In this document: positions 1-10,225 of the stretch, one piece after another
Position numbering within the stretch: position 1 is the stretch's first letter
Layout: each line of letters opens with the position of its first letter
Assembly: GCF_006438955.1 (NCBI RefSeq)
Contig: NZ_RCZK01000001.1
Coordinates: 372,001-436,000 of the forward strand
DNA: 64,000 bases
Source: Sphingomonas oligophenolica
GTDB taxonomy: Bacteria; Pseudomonadota; Alphaproteobacteria; Sphingomonadales; Sphingomonadaceae
Direction: 5' to 3'
The notes under the pieces: generated by a model
Told to the model about the DNA's origin: nothing
Database searches by the model: none
Seen by the model: the letters and a program-made list of their open reading frames with translations, nothing else
Made by a program: the position numbers and the translations under genes

Positions 1-425
1 AGCGCAAGGAAAAGACCGAATGGCATTCGGTCGCGATCTTCAACGAAGGCCTTGCCAACGTTGCCGAACGCTATCTGCGCAAGGGTAGCAAGGTGTATAT
101 CGAGGGCGCGCTGCAAACCCGCAAATGGCAGGATCAGTCGGGTGCCGACCGTTATTCGACCGAGATCGTGCTGCAGGGATTCAACAGTGTGCTGACGATG
201 CTCGACGGCGCGCCCGGTAGCGGTGGCGGCGCGGGCGGCGGAAGCCGTGGCGGTGGCGGCGGCGATTGGGCCGGCGGCGGCGACGATTTCGGTGGCGGAT
301 CGGGCGGCGGCAGCCGTGGCGGGTCGTCGGGCGGCGGGTCTGGCGGCGGCGGGTCATCTGGCGGCGGCGGCTTCGGGCAGGGCGGCGGGTTTGCCGACGA
401 CCTCGACGACGACGTGCCGTTCTGA
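1..425 (+). CDS. ssb: single-stranded DNA-binding protein SSB, 5'-truncated
   Basis: Only the 3' part of the gene is present; the open frame enters from the left edge (first complete codon at base 3). SSB binds and protects single-stranded DNA during replication, recombination and repair. The visible part ends the OB-fold ([18 protein letters not shown], typical bacterial SSB). A long low-complexity Gly/Ser-rich linker follows, then the acidic tip DDLDDDVPF, whose terminal DDDVPF is the conserved SSB docking peptide for partner proteins. The Gly tail is unusually long and regular, but such tails vary widely among alphaproteobacteria. Identification is firm. Confidence 0.95.
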   Translation, partial: RKEKTEWHSVAIFNEGLANVAERYLRKGSKVYIEGALQTRKWQDQSGADRYSTEIVLQGFNSVLTMLDGAPGSGGGAGGGSRGGGGGDWAGGGDDFGGGSGGGSRGGSSGGGSGGGGSSGGGGFGQGGGFADDLDDDVPF

Positions 426-460
426 GCGCAGATGTCGCCGCCGCCCCGGGCGTACCGACG

Positions 461-1975
461 GTGAGCCATCGCGCGCGCCAGGTCGCCGCCTATGACATCG
501 CCACGGTCCGCGACCGCGGCGAGCTGGACGATCTCGCCACCTTCGCAGCCGAGCTGTGCGAGGCGCCGATCTCGCTGATCTCGCTGATCGACGACGTCGA
601 CCAGCGCTTCGTCGCGCGGGTCGGCGCGGAGATCGACGTGGCACCCGCGGACATCTCGTTCTGCGGGCAGGCGATCCTCGGCGACACGGTGATGATCGTG
701 CCCGATGCGAGCCTCGATTCGCGGTTCGCGGATCACCCGATGGTGAAGGGCGAACCGTATCTGCGCTTTTATGCGGGCGCGCCGCTGGTGGCGACCGACG
801 GAACCGCATTGGGCGCGATCTGCGTGTTCGACGTAACGACCCGCGCCGACCTGACGCCGTTGCAGAAGCGCGGGCTGTCGGTGCTCGCGCGCGCGGCGAT
901 GGCGCGGCTCGACGACCGGCGGCAGGCGCGCGAGCAGCGTCAGTTGGAGGAGCAGCGCAGCCAGGAGCTGGCGGCGAGCCAGATTCGATTTCACACGCTG
1001 GCCGACACGATGCCACAGATGGTGTGGTCGACGCTGCCCGACGGCCATCACGATTATTACAACGCGCGCTGGTACGAATTCACCGGTATCCCCGAGGGAT
1101 CGACCGACGGCGACGGGTGGAACGACGTGTTCCATCCCGACGACCAAGCCCGCGCCTGGGCGGCGTGGCGCCATTCGCTCGACACCGGCAAGCCGTATCA
1201 GATCGAATATCGGCTACGCCATGTCGACGGCACCTATCGCTGGGTGTTGGGGCGCGCGCTGCCGATCCGCGATCATGGCACCGATGGCTCCGATGGCACT
1301 GGCGCGATCACGCGCTGGTTCGGGACGTGCACCGATATCCACGAACAGAAGCTCGCGATCGAGGAACGCGAGATCATCAGCCAAGAGCTGTCGCACCGGA
1401 TCAAGAACATCTTCGCGGTGATCGCGGGACTGGTGTCGTTCGCGGCGCGCGCCAAGCCCGAGATCGCGGAGGTCGCCGCCGACCTGCGCCAGCGGATCAC
1501 CGCACTGGGCCGCGCGCATGATTTCGTCCGCCCGCACAGCGCCGAATCGCGCCCGGCGGGGCAACAGGACACGCTGGCCGGGCTGTTGGCGGAATTGTTC
1601 GAACCCTATCAGCAAGCCGACGGTCAGCGCATCGTCGTGAGCGGGGATACGATCGCGATCGACGACCGATCGGCGACCCCGCTCGCGCTCCTCTTCCACG
1701 AACTCGCGACCAACGCGACCAAATATGGCGCGCTGTCGCACCATGACGGGCGGATCGACGTCACGGTGACCGCAGACCGGGACGCAGCGACGATCCGATG
1801 GATCGAATCGGGTGGCCCGCCCGTGATCGCGCCAACGGCGGCGAGCGGGTTCGGGACGAAGCTGATCGAGCTGAGTGCGGTGCGTCAACTCGGCGGGACG
1901 ATCGAACGCGAATGGCGCGCCGATGGCCTGGCCATGACCGCGCACATTCCGCTGGCGGCGCTCAGCCGGGGTTAG
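461..1975 (+). CDS. HWE-family sensor histidine kinase (GAF-PAS-HWE_HK)
   Basis: The predicted protein is a soluble sensor kinase of 504 aa with an N-terminal GAF domain (about residues 20-165), a PAS domain (about 185-300, with the LADTMPQMVWSTLPDG start typical of PAS_3), and a C-terminal HWE/HisKA_2 kinase core. The phospho-acceptor region is ELSHRIKNIFAVI; the ATPase carries the HELATNATKYGALS N-box that defines HWE kinases. There is no membrane segment. The frame stays open upstream into ssb, but the upstream residues are Arg-rich out-of-frame ssb tail, so the GTG at 461 is the best start. It is convergent with a receiver-only regulator, its likely partner. Confidence 0.88.
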   Translation: MSHRARQVAAYDIATVRDRGELDDLATFAAELCEAPISLISLIDDVDQRFVARVGAEIDVAPADISFCGQAILGDTVMIVPDASLDSRFADHPMVKGEPYLRFYAGAPLVATDGTALGAICVFDVTTRADLTPLQKRGLSVLARAAMARLDDRRQAREQRQLEEQRSQELAASQIRFHTLADTMPQMVWSTLPDGHHDYYNARWYEFTGIPEGSTDGDGWNDVFHPDDQARAWAAWRHSLDTGKPYQIEYRLRHVDGTYRWVLGRALPIRDHGTDGSDGTGAITRWFGTCTDIHEQKLAIEEREIISQELSHRIKNIFAVIAGLVSFAARAKPEIAEVAADLRQRITALGRAHDFVRPHSAESRPAGQQDTLAGLLAELFEPYQQADGQRIVVSGDTIAIDDRSATPLALLFHELATNATKYGALSHHDGRIDVTVTADRDAATIRWIESGGPPVIAPTAASGFGTKLIELSAVRQLGGTIEREWRADGLAMTAHIPLAALSRG

Positions 1976-1983
1976 GCTCAGCC

Positions 1984-2028
1984 GCGGTTAAACGGCGCGG
2001 TTAAACGGCGCGGTTAAACGGCGCGGTT
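1984..2028. repeat. 13-bp tandem repeat at convergent gene ends
   Basis: The unit CGGTTAAACGGCG is repeated about 3.5 times in direct tandem between the kinase stop and the response-regulator stop. The innermost copy supplies the last codons and TAA stop of the regulator (minus strand), so every copy carries an in-frame-like 'R-A-V-stop' end. Confidence 0.9.
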
Positions 2029-2412
2029 CGCCAGCCGGATCAGTTGCGGGTGATGCGCGGTGATGTCCCCCTCGCCGGCCAGCGCCGCCGCCGCGCGGAC
2101 CGACGAATCGGTGAACGGCTTGCGGATATAGCCCAGGCTGCCGTCGCCATCGCCGATCTGCGCGGGGTTGGCGGTGACGAACACGACCTTCATGCCGAAT
2201 TCGTGGACCATCCGTTCGGCAATCGCGGGGCCGGTCGAGCCATCGCGCAGGTTGACGTCAACGAACGCGAATTCGCAGCCGGGCGCAGCCGAGAGCGCGC
2301 TCTCGGTGTCGGCGGCGATCGCGGCGACGTGATAGCCCGCATCGATCAGGATGCGCTCGAGGTCGAGTGCAACGAAAATCTCATCCTCGACGATCAACGC
2401 GGTTTTGGTCAT
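2014..2412 (-). CDS. single-domain response regulator (receiver)
   Basis: This 132-aa protein is a CheY-like receiver domain with no output domain. It begins TALIVEDEIF (acidic pocket), has the phospho-acceptor Asp in FVDVNLRDG (about residue 52), the switch Thr in VVFVTANP and the conserved Lys in YIRKPF. Such stand-alone receivers are commonly partnered with HWE kinases in sphingomonads. The gene converges on the HWE kinase, which makes phosphotransfer between them likely; this is inferred from position and family. Its 3' end lies in a 13-bp tandem repeat. Confidence 0.9.
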   Translation of the reverse strand: MTKTALIVEDEIFVALDLERILIDAGYHVAAIAADTESALSAAPGCEFAFVDVNLRDGSTGPAIAERMVHEFGMKVVFVTANPAQIGDGDGSLGYIRKPFTDSSVRAAAALAGEGDITAHHPQLIRLANRAV

Positions 2413-2472
2413 CGGGAGAAAGCCTTGGGGTTTGAGGGGGAGAGCCTTAACCTGAATAAAGCGGTAAGGTTC

Positions 2473-3060
2473 CTATCTCCTCAACAGAAACACCGCGTGT
2501 TCGGCAAGCAGGTTGGCCGCCGCCGAGGTCGTGCGCTTGCCGCCGGACAGGAACCATGCGCCCTCGACGACCACCGATCGGCTGCGCAAATGCTCGCGGA
2601 AATCGTCGATCGTGACATGGTGGATGTTGGGGGTATCGTACCAGCGTTCGGGGAGCAGCGGGGTGACCGGCATCCGCCCGCCCCACAGCAGCGACCCGCG
2701 CACCCGCCAATGCGCGAAATTGGGAAAGCTGACGAACGCCTGCGCGCCGATCCGGAGCAGGTGATCGAGCACCCCATCGGGCGCGCGCGCGGTCTGTAGC
2801 GTCTGGCTGAGGATCGCGTAATCGAAGCTGGCGTCGGGATAGGCGGCGAGATCGACATCGGCGTCGCCCTGAATCACCGACAGCCCGCGCGCCATCGCCG
2901 CCGCGACGTTGCCCGCATCGATCTCCAGCCCGCGCGCATCGACCCCGCTGCGATCACGCAACGCCGCCATCAACGCGCCGTCGCCGCAGCCGATGTCGAG
3001 CACGCGGCTGCCCGGCGCGACGTGATCGGCGATGATCGCGAGATCGGCGCGGAGCGTCAT
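2473..3060 (-). CDS. metW: methionine biosynthesis protein MetW
   Basis: MetW is a class-I-fold methyltransferase-like protein (195 aa) needed with MetX for homoserine acetylation in many alpha- and betaproteobacteria. The SAM-site motif [12 protein letters not shown] is near residue 20, followed by the MetW-typical stretches [33 protein letters not shown] and WYDTPNIHH. It is translationally coupled to metX: its ATG overlaps the metX stop codon (ATGA). Confidence 0.95.
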   Translation of the reverse strand: MTLRADLAIIADHVAPGSRVLDIGCGDGALMAALRDRSGVDARGLEIDAGNVAAAMARGLSVIQGDADVDLAAYPDASFDYAILSQTLQTARAPDGVLDHLLRIGAQAFVSFPNFAHWRVRGSLLWGGRMPVTPLLPERWYDTPNIHHVTIDDFREHLRSRSVVVEGAWFLSGGKRTTSAAANLLAEHAVFLLRR

Positions 3061-4172
3061 GCGGGGTTACCCAGGAAGCCCGCTACGATCCGGTTCATAT
3101 CCGGCGCGTCGATCAGGAAGGCGTCGTGGCCATAGGGGCTCGACAGTTCGACGAAGCTCGCGGCCGCGCCCGCGGCGTTGAGCGCGTGGACGATGGTGCG
3201 CGATTCGGCGGTCGGGTAGAGCCAGTCGGTGTCGAAGCTGACAAGGCAGAAGCGCGCGAGCGTGCCGCGGAAGGCATTGGCGAGCATCCCGCCATGTTCC
3301 TCGGCCAGATCGAAATAATCCATCGCGCGCGTGATGTAGAGGTAACTGTTGGCGTCGAACCGGTCGACGAAGCTCAAGCCCTGGTGGCGGAGGTAGCTTT
3401 CGACCTGGAAATCGGCGTCGAACCCGAAACTCTTGGCATCCCTCGCCTGCAACCGTCGCCCGAATTTCTCGGTCAGCCCGGCTTCGGAGAGGTAGGTGAT
3501 GTGCGCCGCCATCCGCGCCACCGCGAGCCCCGCCGCGGGTGCCTCGCCGCTGTAATAATCGCCCGCGTTCCAGCGCGGATCGGCCATCACCGCCTGGCGC
3601 CCGACCTCGTGGAACGCGATGTTCTGCGCGGTGTGGCGCGCGGTCGAGGCGATGACGATCGCCGCCTCGACGCGGGACGGAAAGGTCGCGGGCCAAGACA
3701 GCGCCTGCATCCCCCCCATCGACCCGCCGATCACCGCCTTCAGTCGCGCGATACCGAGATGATCGAGCAGCAACGCCTGCGCACGAACCATGTCGCGGAT
3801 GGTGATGACGGGGAAGGCCATCGCATAGGGATGCGCGGTCGACGGATCGATGCTGGCGGGGCCCGAGGATCCCATGCAACTGCCGAGCACGTTGGCGCAG
3901 ATCACGAAATCGCGGGTCGTGTCGATCGGGCAGCCGGGGCCGACCATCGCCCGCCACCAGCCGGGCTTGCCGGTGCGCGGATGCGGGCTCGCGACATATT
4001 GGTCCATCGTCAGCGCGTGACAGACGAGCACCGCATTGCCGCGATCGGGCGCGAGCGTTCCGTAGGTTTCGTACGCGATCTCGACCGGCGACAGACTGCC
4101 GCCGCCGTCGAGCGGCAGCGGTCCGGGGAGCGTAACCTGGCGGGCAAGCCCGAAGCGCTGGTCGTCCGACAT
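3057..4172 (-). CDS. metXA: homoserine O-acetyltransferase MetX
   Basis: The protein (371 aa from the chosen ATG) is an alpha/beta hydrolase-fold acyltransferase that makes O-acetyl-L-homoserine in methionine biosynthesis. It shows the oxyanion strand [11 protein letters not shown], the nucleophile elbow [11 protein letters not shown] (Ser), and C-terminal Asp and His ([15 protein letters not shown]). The frame extends a further 12 residues upstream, but the ATG at 4172 begins the conserved [12 protein letters not shown] segment and leaves a short divergent promoter region towards hisC. The 3' end overlaps metW by 4 nt. Confidence 0.95.
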   Translation of the reverse strand: MSDDQRFGLARQVTLPGPLPLDGGGSLSPVEIAYETYGTLAPDRGNAVLVCHALTMDQYVASPHPRTGKPGWWRAMVGPGCPIDTTRDFVICANVLGSCMGSSGPASIDPSTAHPYAMAFPVITIRDMVRAQALLLDHLGIARLKAVIGGSMGGMQALSWPATFPSRVEAAIVIASTARHTAQNIAFHEVGRQAVMADPRWNAGDYYSGEAPAAGLAVARMAAHITYLSEAGLTEKFGRRLQARDAKSFGFDADFQVESYLRHQGLSFVDRFDANSYLYITRAMDYFDLAEEHGGMLANAFRGTLARFCLVSFDTDWLYPTAESRTIVHALNAAGAAASFVELSSPYGHDAFLIDAPDMNRIVAGFLGNPA

Positions 4173-4232
4173 GCCGTTCGCGCTACGGTCCCGCCCTTTG
4201 CAAGGCAAGTGCCGCCCGCTAAGCCCCGCGGC

Positions 4233-5333
4233 ATGACCTCACCCCAGCCCAAATCCTATGTGATGGCGATCGCGCCCTATGTGCCCGGGCGCTCGACGAC
4301 CGACGATGGGCGCACCGTCGCCAAATTGTCGTCGAACGAGAACCCGCTCGGCACGTCGCCCGCGGCGCGCGCCGCGTTTGCGGCGGCCGCGGGCAGCCTC
4401 GAACGCTATCCCGACGCGGGGGCGACGGTCGTCCGCGAGGGAATCGCGGCGGCCTATGACCTCGATCCGGCGCGGATCATCTATGGCAACGGCTCCGACG
4501 AGGTGCTCCACCTCGCCGCGGGGGCGTTCGCGGGGGCGGGGGACGAGGTGATCTTCGTCCATTACGGCTTCGCAGTGTATGAGATCGCGACGCGGCGGGT
4601 CGGCGCGACCCCGGTGGTGGCCCCCGACAAGGATTATGCGACCGACGTCGATGCGGTGCTCGCCTGCGTCACCGACAAGACCCGGATCGTCTATATCGCC
4701 AACCCCAACAACCCGACGGGGACGTTCGTCCCCCGCGCGGAAATCGCGCGGCTCCATGCGGGGTTGCGCGACGACATCCTGCTCGTGCTCGATCAGGCCT
4801 ATGCCGAATATCTCGGGACCGATCAGGACGATGGCGGGATGGATCTCGCCAAGACCGCGAGCAACGTGCTGGTGACGCGGACCTTTTCGAAGATCCACGG
4901 GCTGGCCGCCGAGCGGATCGGCTGGGGCTATGCGGCGGCGCCGATCATCGAGGCGATGCACCGCATCCGGCTGCCGTTCAGCATCACGATCGCAGGGCAA
5001 CATGCCGCGGTTGCCGCGCTGGGCGATACCGCGTTCGTCGATCACATCCGCGCGCACAATGCGACATGGCGCGCGTGGTTTTCGGACGAGATCGCCAAGC
5101 TGGGCAATGCGGGCTTGCGCGCGATTCCGAGCGAGGCGAATTTCGTGCTCGTCGTGTTCGAGGGGAAGCTGACCGCCGAGACCGCGTACAAGGGGCTGAT
5201 GGACGCGGGCTATATCGTCCGCTGGCTGCCCAACCAGGGGCTGGCGCAAGGTCTGCGGATCACGATCGGTACCGAGGCGGAGACGCGCGGCGTCGCCGCG
5301 GCGCTGCGCGGGTTGGTGGAACGCCTGGACTAG
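4233..5333 (+). CDS. hisC: histidinol-phosphate aminotransferase HisC
   Basis: This 366-aa fold-type I PLP aminotransferase converts imidazole-acetol phosphate to histidinol phosphate; in alphaproteobacteria it often also serves phenylalanine/tyrosine synthesis. Visible motifs are [13 protein letters not shown] near the N-terminus, [17 protein letters not shown], the PLP-lysine region [17 protein letters not shown] and a C-terminal RITIGTEAE. The long open frame upstream is the complement of metX, so the ATG at 4233 is the start. It is followed by tyrA, as expected for an aromatic amino acid group. Confidence 0.94.
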   Translation: MTSPQPKSYVMAIAPYVPGRSTTDDGRTVAKLSSNENPLGTSPAARAAFAAAAGSLERYPDAGATVVREGIAAAYDLDPARIIYGNGSDEVLHLAAGAFAGAGDEVIFVHYGFAVYEIATRRVGATPVVAPDKDYATDVDAVLACVTDKTRIVYIANPNNPTGTFVPRAEIARLHAGLRDDILLVLDQAYAEYLGTDQDDGGMDLAKTASNVLVTRTFSKIHGLAAERIGWGYAAAPIIEAMHRIRLPFSITIAGQHAAVAALGDTAFVDHIRAHNATWRAWFSDEIAKLGNAGLRAIPSEANFVLVVFEGKLTAETAYKGLMDAGYIVRWLPNQGLAQGLRITIGTEAETRGVAAALRGLVERLD

Positions 5334-5339
5334 CTAATC

Positions 5340-5444
5340 CCGTTCGTGCTGAGCCTGTTGAAGCACGTCCCAAACGAAACGCCCTTCGAAGGGGCCCATC
5401 AACGTAGTAGTTTGATGGGGTCCCGACAGGCTCAGGGCGAACGG
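5340..5444. repeat. sphingomonad REP-like palindrome, expanded copy
   Basis: The outer arms (CGTTCGTGCTGAGCCTGTTG and CGACAGGCTCAGGGCGAACG) are near-perfect inverted repeats. The interior holds a second imperfect inverted repeat (GCCCATCAA...TTGATGGGG). It lies between hisC and tyrA. The same arm sequences recur at 44284-44350, so this is a dispersed repeat family. Confidence 0.85.
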
Positions 5445-5453
5445 AAGTAAATC

Positions 5454-6362
5454 ATGCTGCCCTTTGCGCGCGTCACCGTTATCGGACTGGGACTGATCGG
5501 CTCGTCGATCCTGCGCGCGACGCGAAGCGCGATGCCAACGGTGCGGCTCACCGGATACGACGTCGACCCCGAGGTGCGCGGCATCGCCGATCGGATCGGG
5601 CTCGCCGACGATATCGCCGACAGCGCGGGCGCGGCGGTGATCGATGCCGATCTGGTCATCCTGTGCGTGCCGGTCGGCGCGATGGGCGCGGTGGCGGCGG
5701 CGTTGGCGGACGATCTGCCCGCCGACGCGATCGTCAGCGACGTCGGCGGATCGAAGGAGAGCGTGATCGCGGCGCTGCGGAGCGCGCTGCCCGAGGCGAC
5801 GATCGTGCCGGGCCATCCGGTCGCAGGCACTGAGTTTAGCGGGCCCGAGGCGGGGTTCGCGACGCTGTTCCGCGGGCGCTGGTGCATCCTGACCCCCGAC
5901 GACGCGACGCCCGAAGCCGCCACGGTCCGCGTCCGCGATTTCTGGGAAAAGCTGGGGGCGAATGTCGAGACCATGACCGCGCGCCACCATGATCTGGTGC
6001 TCGCGGTGACGAGCCATGTCCCGCATCTGATCGCCTATTCGATCGTCGGTACTGCGTCCGACCTGGAAGACGTGACCCAGAGCGAGGTCATCAAATATTC
6101 CGCAGGCGGTTTCCGCGATTTCACGCGGATCGCAGCGTCGGATCCGACGATGTGGCGCGACGTGTTCCTCAACAACCGCGAGGCGGTGCTCGAAATCCTC
6201 CAGCGGCTGACCGAGGACGTGACGATGCTCCAGCGCGCGATCCGCTGGGGCGACGGCGATGCGCTGTTAGACCTGTTCACCCGCACCCGCGCGATCCGCC
6301 GATCGATCGTCGAACAGGGTCAGGACGATGCCGCCCCCGATTTCGGGCGCGCACACGAATAG
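5454..6362 (+). CDS. tyrA: prephenate/arogenate dehydrogenase
   Basis: This 302-aa NAD(P)-dependent dehydrogenase acts in tyrosine biosynthesis (prephenate to hydroxyphenylpyruvate, or arogenate to tyrosine). The Rossmann motif VIGLGLIGSSI lies at residues 9-19, followed by VSDVGGSKESV, the catalytic-His segment GHPVAGTEFSGP, and the late motif SHVPHLIAY. ACT and chorismate-mutase domains are absent, so it is the single-domain cyclohexadienyl dehydrogenase type. It follows hisC across a REP-like palindrome. Confidence 0.92.
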   Translation: MLPFARVTVIGLGLIGSSILRATRSAMPTVRLTGYDVDPEVRGIADRIGLADDIADSAGAAVIDADLVILCVPVGAMGAVAAALADDLPADAIVSDVGGSKESVIAALRSALPEATIVPGHPVAGTEFSGPEAGFATLFRGRWCILTPDDATPEAATVRVRDFWEKLGANVETMTARHHDLVLAVTSHVPHLIAYSIVGTASDLEDVTQSEVIKYSAGGFRDFTRIAASDPTMWRDVFLNNREAVLEILQRLTEDVTMLQRAIRWGDGDALLDLFTRTRAIRRSIVEQGQDDAAPDFGRAHE

Positions 6363-6374
6363 GCGCCGGTTGAT

Positions 6375-6394
6375 CCTCCCCCTGGCGGGGGAGG
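6375..6394. terminator. bidirectional terminator-like hairpin
   Basis: A perfect 8-bp stem (CCTCCCCC/GGGGGAGG) with a 4-nt loop lies between the convergent tyrA and plsC genes. No long T-run follows, so termination is inferred from position and stem strength. Confidence 0.55.
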
Positions 6395-6395
6395 T

Positions 6396-7082
6396 CTAGC
6401 CTTCGAGTGCGTTGATCGCGGCGTGGACGCGGGCGTCGATTTCCTCGCGCGGCAGGCCGGGCGGGATCACCTCGCCGAAGCGGATCGTGATGACGCCGGG
6501 GTGCTTGGCGCCGGTCTTGGGCATGAGCACGCCGCTGTCGAGCGCGATCGGGACGGTGGGCATGCCGAGCGCGCGATAGAGCCCCGCAAACCCCGATTTG
6601 AGCGGGGGCGTCTCACCGGGCTTCACGCGGGTGCCTTCGGGGAAGATCAGCACCGATCGCCCCGCCGCCTTCGCCGCCTTGCCCTCGCGCATCATCTGGC
6701 GGAGCGCCTTGGCGGAGGCGGCGCGGTCGATCACCAGCGCGCCGTAGCGCCGCGCCGCCCAGCCCCACATCGGGAGGTCGGCGAGTTCTTCCTTGAGGAC
6801 CATCGCAGGGCCGTCGAGCAGCGCCTGCAGTTCGAGCGTTTCGAACATCGCCTGATGCTTCGAGGCGTAGAGCGCGGGGCCGACGGGGCGGGTACCCTCG
6901 ATCCGGACATGAACGCCCAGGATCACGCGCGCCGCCCAGCGGTGGAACCGCGTCCACACCGTCGCATGCGCAATCACGACATGCTGCCCGAACAGCGCCG
7001 AGATCGGCACGGTCGCGACGATCGGGAAGGAGACGCTGTAGAAGAATGCGCGGAACACGACCGTGCGCAGCCACGCGATCAT
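6396..7082 (-). CDS. plsC: 1-acyl-sn-glycerol-3-phosphate acyltransferase (PlsC family)
   Basis: The 228-aa predicted membrane-associated acyltransferase would convert lysophosphatidate to phosphatidate in phospholipid synthesis. A hydrophobic N-terminal segment is followed by the acyltransferase box ASKHQAMFETLEL and the glycerophosphate box FPEGTRVKPGE. The catalytic motif reads HX4E instead of the canonical HX4D, a conservative variant. The ATG at 7082 overlaps the ydcF stop (ATGA), preferred over an ATG 18 nt upstream. It is the last gene of the ftsE-ftsX-ydcF-plsC operon. Confidence 0.9.
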   Translation of the reverse strand: MIAWLRTVVFRAFFYSVSFPIVATVPISALFGQHVVIAHATVWTRFHRWAARVILGVHVRIEGTRPVGPALYASKHQAMFETLELQALLDGPAMVLKEELADLPMWGWAARRYGALVIDRAASAKALRQMMREGKAAKAAGRSVLIFPEGTRVKPGETPPLKSGFAGLYRALGMPTVPIALDSGVLMPKTGAKHPGVITIRFGEVIPPGLPREEIDARVHAAINALEG

Positions 7083-7621
7083 CGATCGAGCCCCAGCCAC
7101 AGCGCGACGCGGCGCAGCAGCAGCTTGTTATATTCGTTGACCAGCGTGCCAAGCCGCGGCGTGCCCGGGACGCCGTCGCCGAGGATCAACACCTTGTCGC
7201 CGAGCGCCGCGCCCAGCTCCATCCGCGCGCGCGGCACGTGCCAGTCGGACGAGACGAGGCGGATGGTGCGATAGGAGTGCGCCTTGACCCAGGTGGCAGT
7301 CTCGGCGGCGTTCGAGCGGGTGTCGACCGCGTCGGTGCCAAGATCGATGCAGCAGGCGAACCAGCGCGGCGCGGTATTGTATTCGCGCGCCAGATCGCGC
7401 GCGCTGACCCCCGGCGCGACGCCGGTGACGAGCATCCGGCGCGCCTGGTGTGCCTTGAGCAGCGCGATGCCGCGATCGATCCGCCCCGCCGCGCCGGTCG
7501 GCACGACGATCGCGTCGGTGGTGTTGCCCTCAAGCGGCTTGGGCAGCAGCAGCATGAACACCGCGAAGCCGAGGCACCACAGCATCGCCATCGTCCCGAC
7601 CAGCGTCGCCAACCGCCGCAT
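7079..7621 (-). CDS. YdcF/DUF218 family membrane-anchored protein
   Basis: This 180-aa protein has one N-terminal transmembrane helix (about residues 6-27) and a DUF218/YdcF domain: DAIVVPTGAAGRIDRGIALL, TRSNAAETATWV and LVSSDWHVPRAR are the family blocks. Relatives such as SanA and ElyC are linked to envelope or polysaccharide homeostasis, but the reaction is not established. It is translationally coupled to ftsX (TGATG overlap) and plsC. Confidence 0.85.
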   Translation of the reverse strand: MRRLATLVGTMAMLWCLGFAVFMLLLPKPLEGNTTDAIVVPTGAAGRIDRGIALLKAHQARRMLVTGVAPGVSARDLAREYNTAPRWFACCIDLGTDAVDTRSNAAETATWVKAHSYRTIRLVSSDWHVPRARMELGAALGDKVLILGDGVPGTPRLGTLVNEYNKLLLRRVALWLGLDR

Positions 7622-8510
7622 CAGAGCGCCCGCCGCAGCGCCGCCACGACCGTCACCCGCGCCGCCACCGTCGCCAGCAGGACGAAGAACAGCGGCAAGA
7701 ACGCGATCGCGATCCAGCCGCCGGTATCGAGCGTCACCCCGCCGAGCAGTTCCGACCCCAGTCCCTGAAGCCGCAGCCCGATGAACAGCACGACCAGCAC
7801 GCCGGCGATGGCCCCGATCGTTCCCCCGATCGCCGCGTCGATCGCGATCCGCCGCTGAAACAGCCGCGCGACCTGGATATCGGTGGAGCCGAGCATGTGC
7901 ATCACCTCGATTGTCGCGCGATGGGTTTCAAGCCCCGCGCGCGCCGCGAGCACCACGACCGCCGAGGTCGCGGCGACCATCAGCGCGACCAGCGCGACCG
8001 CGAGCCACGTCATCGTCGCCATGAAGCCGGTGACCGGCGACATCCAGCCCTGGTGCCGATCGACCCGTGCGCTGGGGCTGATCCGGCGCGCCTCTGCCGC
8101 GACGCGATCGGCGCTGCCGGTATCGGCAAGATCGACATCGATCATCGCGGGGATCGGCAATTCGGGATCGGCGCCCTGCTCCCCCAGCCACGGGCGGAGC
8201 AGCGTTTCGAGCTCGGTGCGATCGACCGCAGTGGCGCTGCGCACCCCCGGCAGCGCGCGCACCAGCGCGAGCACGCGCGCCGCGGCGGCATCGCGTGCGA
8301 CCGGATCGCCCTCGACGATCTGGACCGTCAACCGCCCGCTGAGCTGGCGTTCGAGCGAGCGCGCCGAGGTGCGCGTCCCGATCCCGAGCGCGGCGGCGAG
8401 CACGGTCAAGAACAGCATGATCGCCATGACCCACGTCATCGCGCGCACGCCGCCGGCTTCGTCGAGCACCCGGCGTTCCGATGACGATCTGGTCGACGAC
8501 GATCTGGCCA

Positions 8511-8511
<1 letters not shown>
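7621..8511 (-). CDS. ftsX: cell division protein FtsX
   Basis: This is the membrane partner of the FtsE ATPase (296 aa), which regulates cell-wall hydrolases at the septum. The first helix is near residues 25-45 (WVMAIMLFLTVLAAALG), followed by a periplasmic domain (about 46-165) and three further hydrophobic helices (about 172-196, 220-245 and 265-288), the FtsX four-helix layout. Its start overlaps the end of ftsE by one base. Confidence 0.92.
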
Positions 8512-9215
<704 letters not shown>

Positions 9216-9370
9216 GCGTGGCTGTCGTACCGCCTTGTCGCTGCCTGTCCCTAAGACCCGCTGTCGCATGCACGCGCCGTGGCTTCAAGCTTGCCACCAC
9301 CCAAGCCCGCGTGCTTAGATTCGCATAACCGACGCACCGCGTTCCGCCGGTGCCGCAGTGAAGCGTCCGC

Positions 9371-10123
9371 ATGATCCTCGAATGCCCCGAATGCCGTACC
9401 CGCTATCTGGTAGCCGACCGCGCGATCGGCGCCGAGGGCCGCACCGTGCGCTGCGCCAGCTGTCGCCACAGCTGGTACCAGGAACCCGCCGCGCCCGCAC
9501 CGCTGCCCCCGCTGGCCCCTGCGCCGATCGCCCCGGGACCGACGATCGCGCCACCGCCCGCCGATGCATTCGCCGATACGGCGCCGGTTGCCGATTCGGT
9601 TCCCCCGCCGCCGCCGGTCTATGCGGACCCGATCGTCGAGGAACCGGCTGGCGATTACGACGCGTTCGCGAATCGGCCGCCGTTCCGCGCGCGGCGCAAC
9701 CCGGCGCGGCGCTGGACGCTGATCGCGATCCTGGCGGGACTGATGATGCTCGCGGTCACCGGCGCGATCCTGTGGCTGGGCACGCCGGGGCTGTTCGCGC
9801 GCGTCGGCATCCCGATCGGCGCGGCCGAATCGCCGCTGCGGTTGAAGGACAAGCCGATCGAGCGGCGCGAGCTCGAAAACGGATCCGAGCTGTTCGCGGT
9901 CAGCGGGCAGGTCGTCAATCCGTCGGCGGATCGCCAGCGCGTGCCCGACATCCTGGCCGAATTGCGCGATGCGCAGGGGCGGCTGGTGTTCAGCTGGACG
10001 ATCACCCCGCCGCAGCGCACGCTGGCACCGGGCGGGTCGATCGACTTCAATTCGGCCAAGCTCGACGTGCCCGCGAACTCGAAGCGACTCGAACTAAGCT
10101 TCGCGGGCGACAGTGCGCGCTGA
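9371..10123 (+). CDS. MJ0042-type zinc-ribbon membrane protein (DUF3426-like)
   Basis: The 250-aa protein starts with a zinc ribbon (CPECRTRYLV...VRCASCRHSW, two CxxC pairs). A Pro/Ala-rich linker (about residues 42-95), one transmembrane helix (about 118-137, LIAILAGLMMLAVTGAILWLG) and a C-terminal domain of DUF3426 type follow. The function is unknown; such proteins sit beside ftsEX in many alphaproteobacteria. Confidence 0.85.
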   Translation: MILECPECRTRYLVADRAIGAEGRTVRCASCRHSWYQEPAAPAPLPPLAPAPIAPGPTIAPPPADAFADTAPVADSVPPPPPVYADPIVEEPAGDYDAFANRPPFRARRNPARRWTLIAILAGLMMLAVTGAILWLGTPGLFARVGIPIGAAESPLRLKDKPIERRELENGSELFAVSGQVVNPSADRQRVPDILAELRDAQGRLVFSWTITPPQRTLAPGGSIDFNSAKLDVPANSKRLELSFAGDSAR

Positions 10124-10225
10124 GCCTGGGTAAGAAATGACGTTGCGGTCCCGATAGCGCTTTGCTAGGGGCCTCCCCTGCCAGCTGCCGGTCGCTCTAC
10201 GAAGCGGGCCGGCGCTCTATCACGT

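Noticed and set aside
152..1174. Long minus-strand frame of 340 aa opposite ssb and the kinase
   Set aside because: It is Pro/Arg-rich complement of the Gly-rich ssb tail and kinase; the plus-strand genes have clear families.
3126..4232. In-frame 369-codon extension upstream of hisC
   Set aside because: It is the antisense of metX; HisC begins with its normal N-terminus at 4233.
5340..5444. CRISPR or phage attachment site
   Set aside because: Single palindromic unit with no spacers or integrase nearby; matches the dispersed repeat at 44284.
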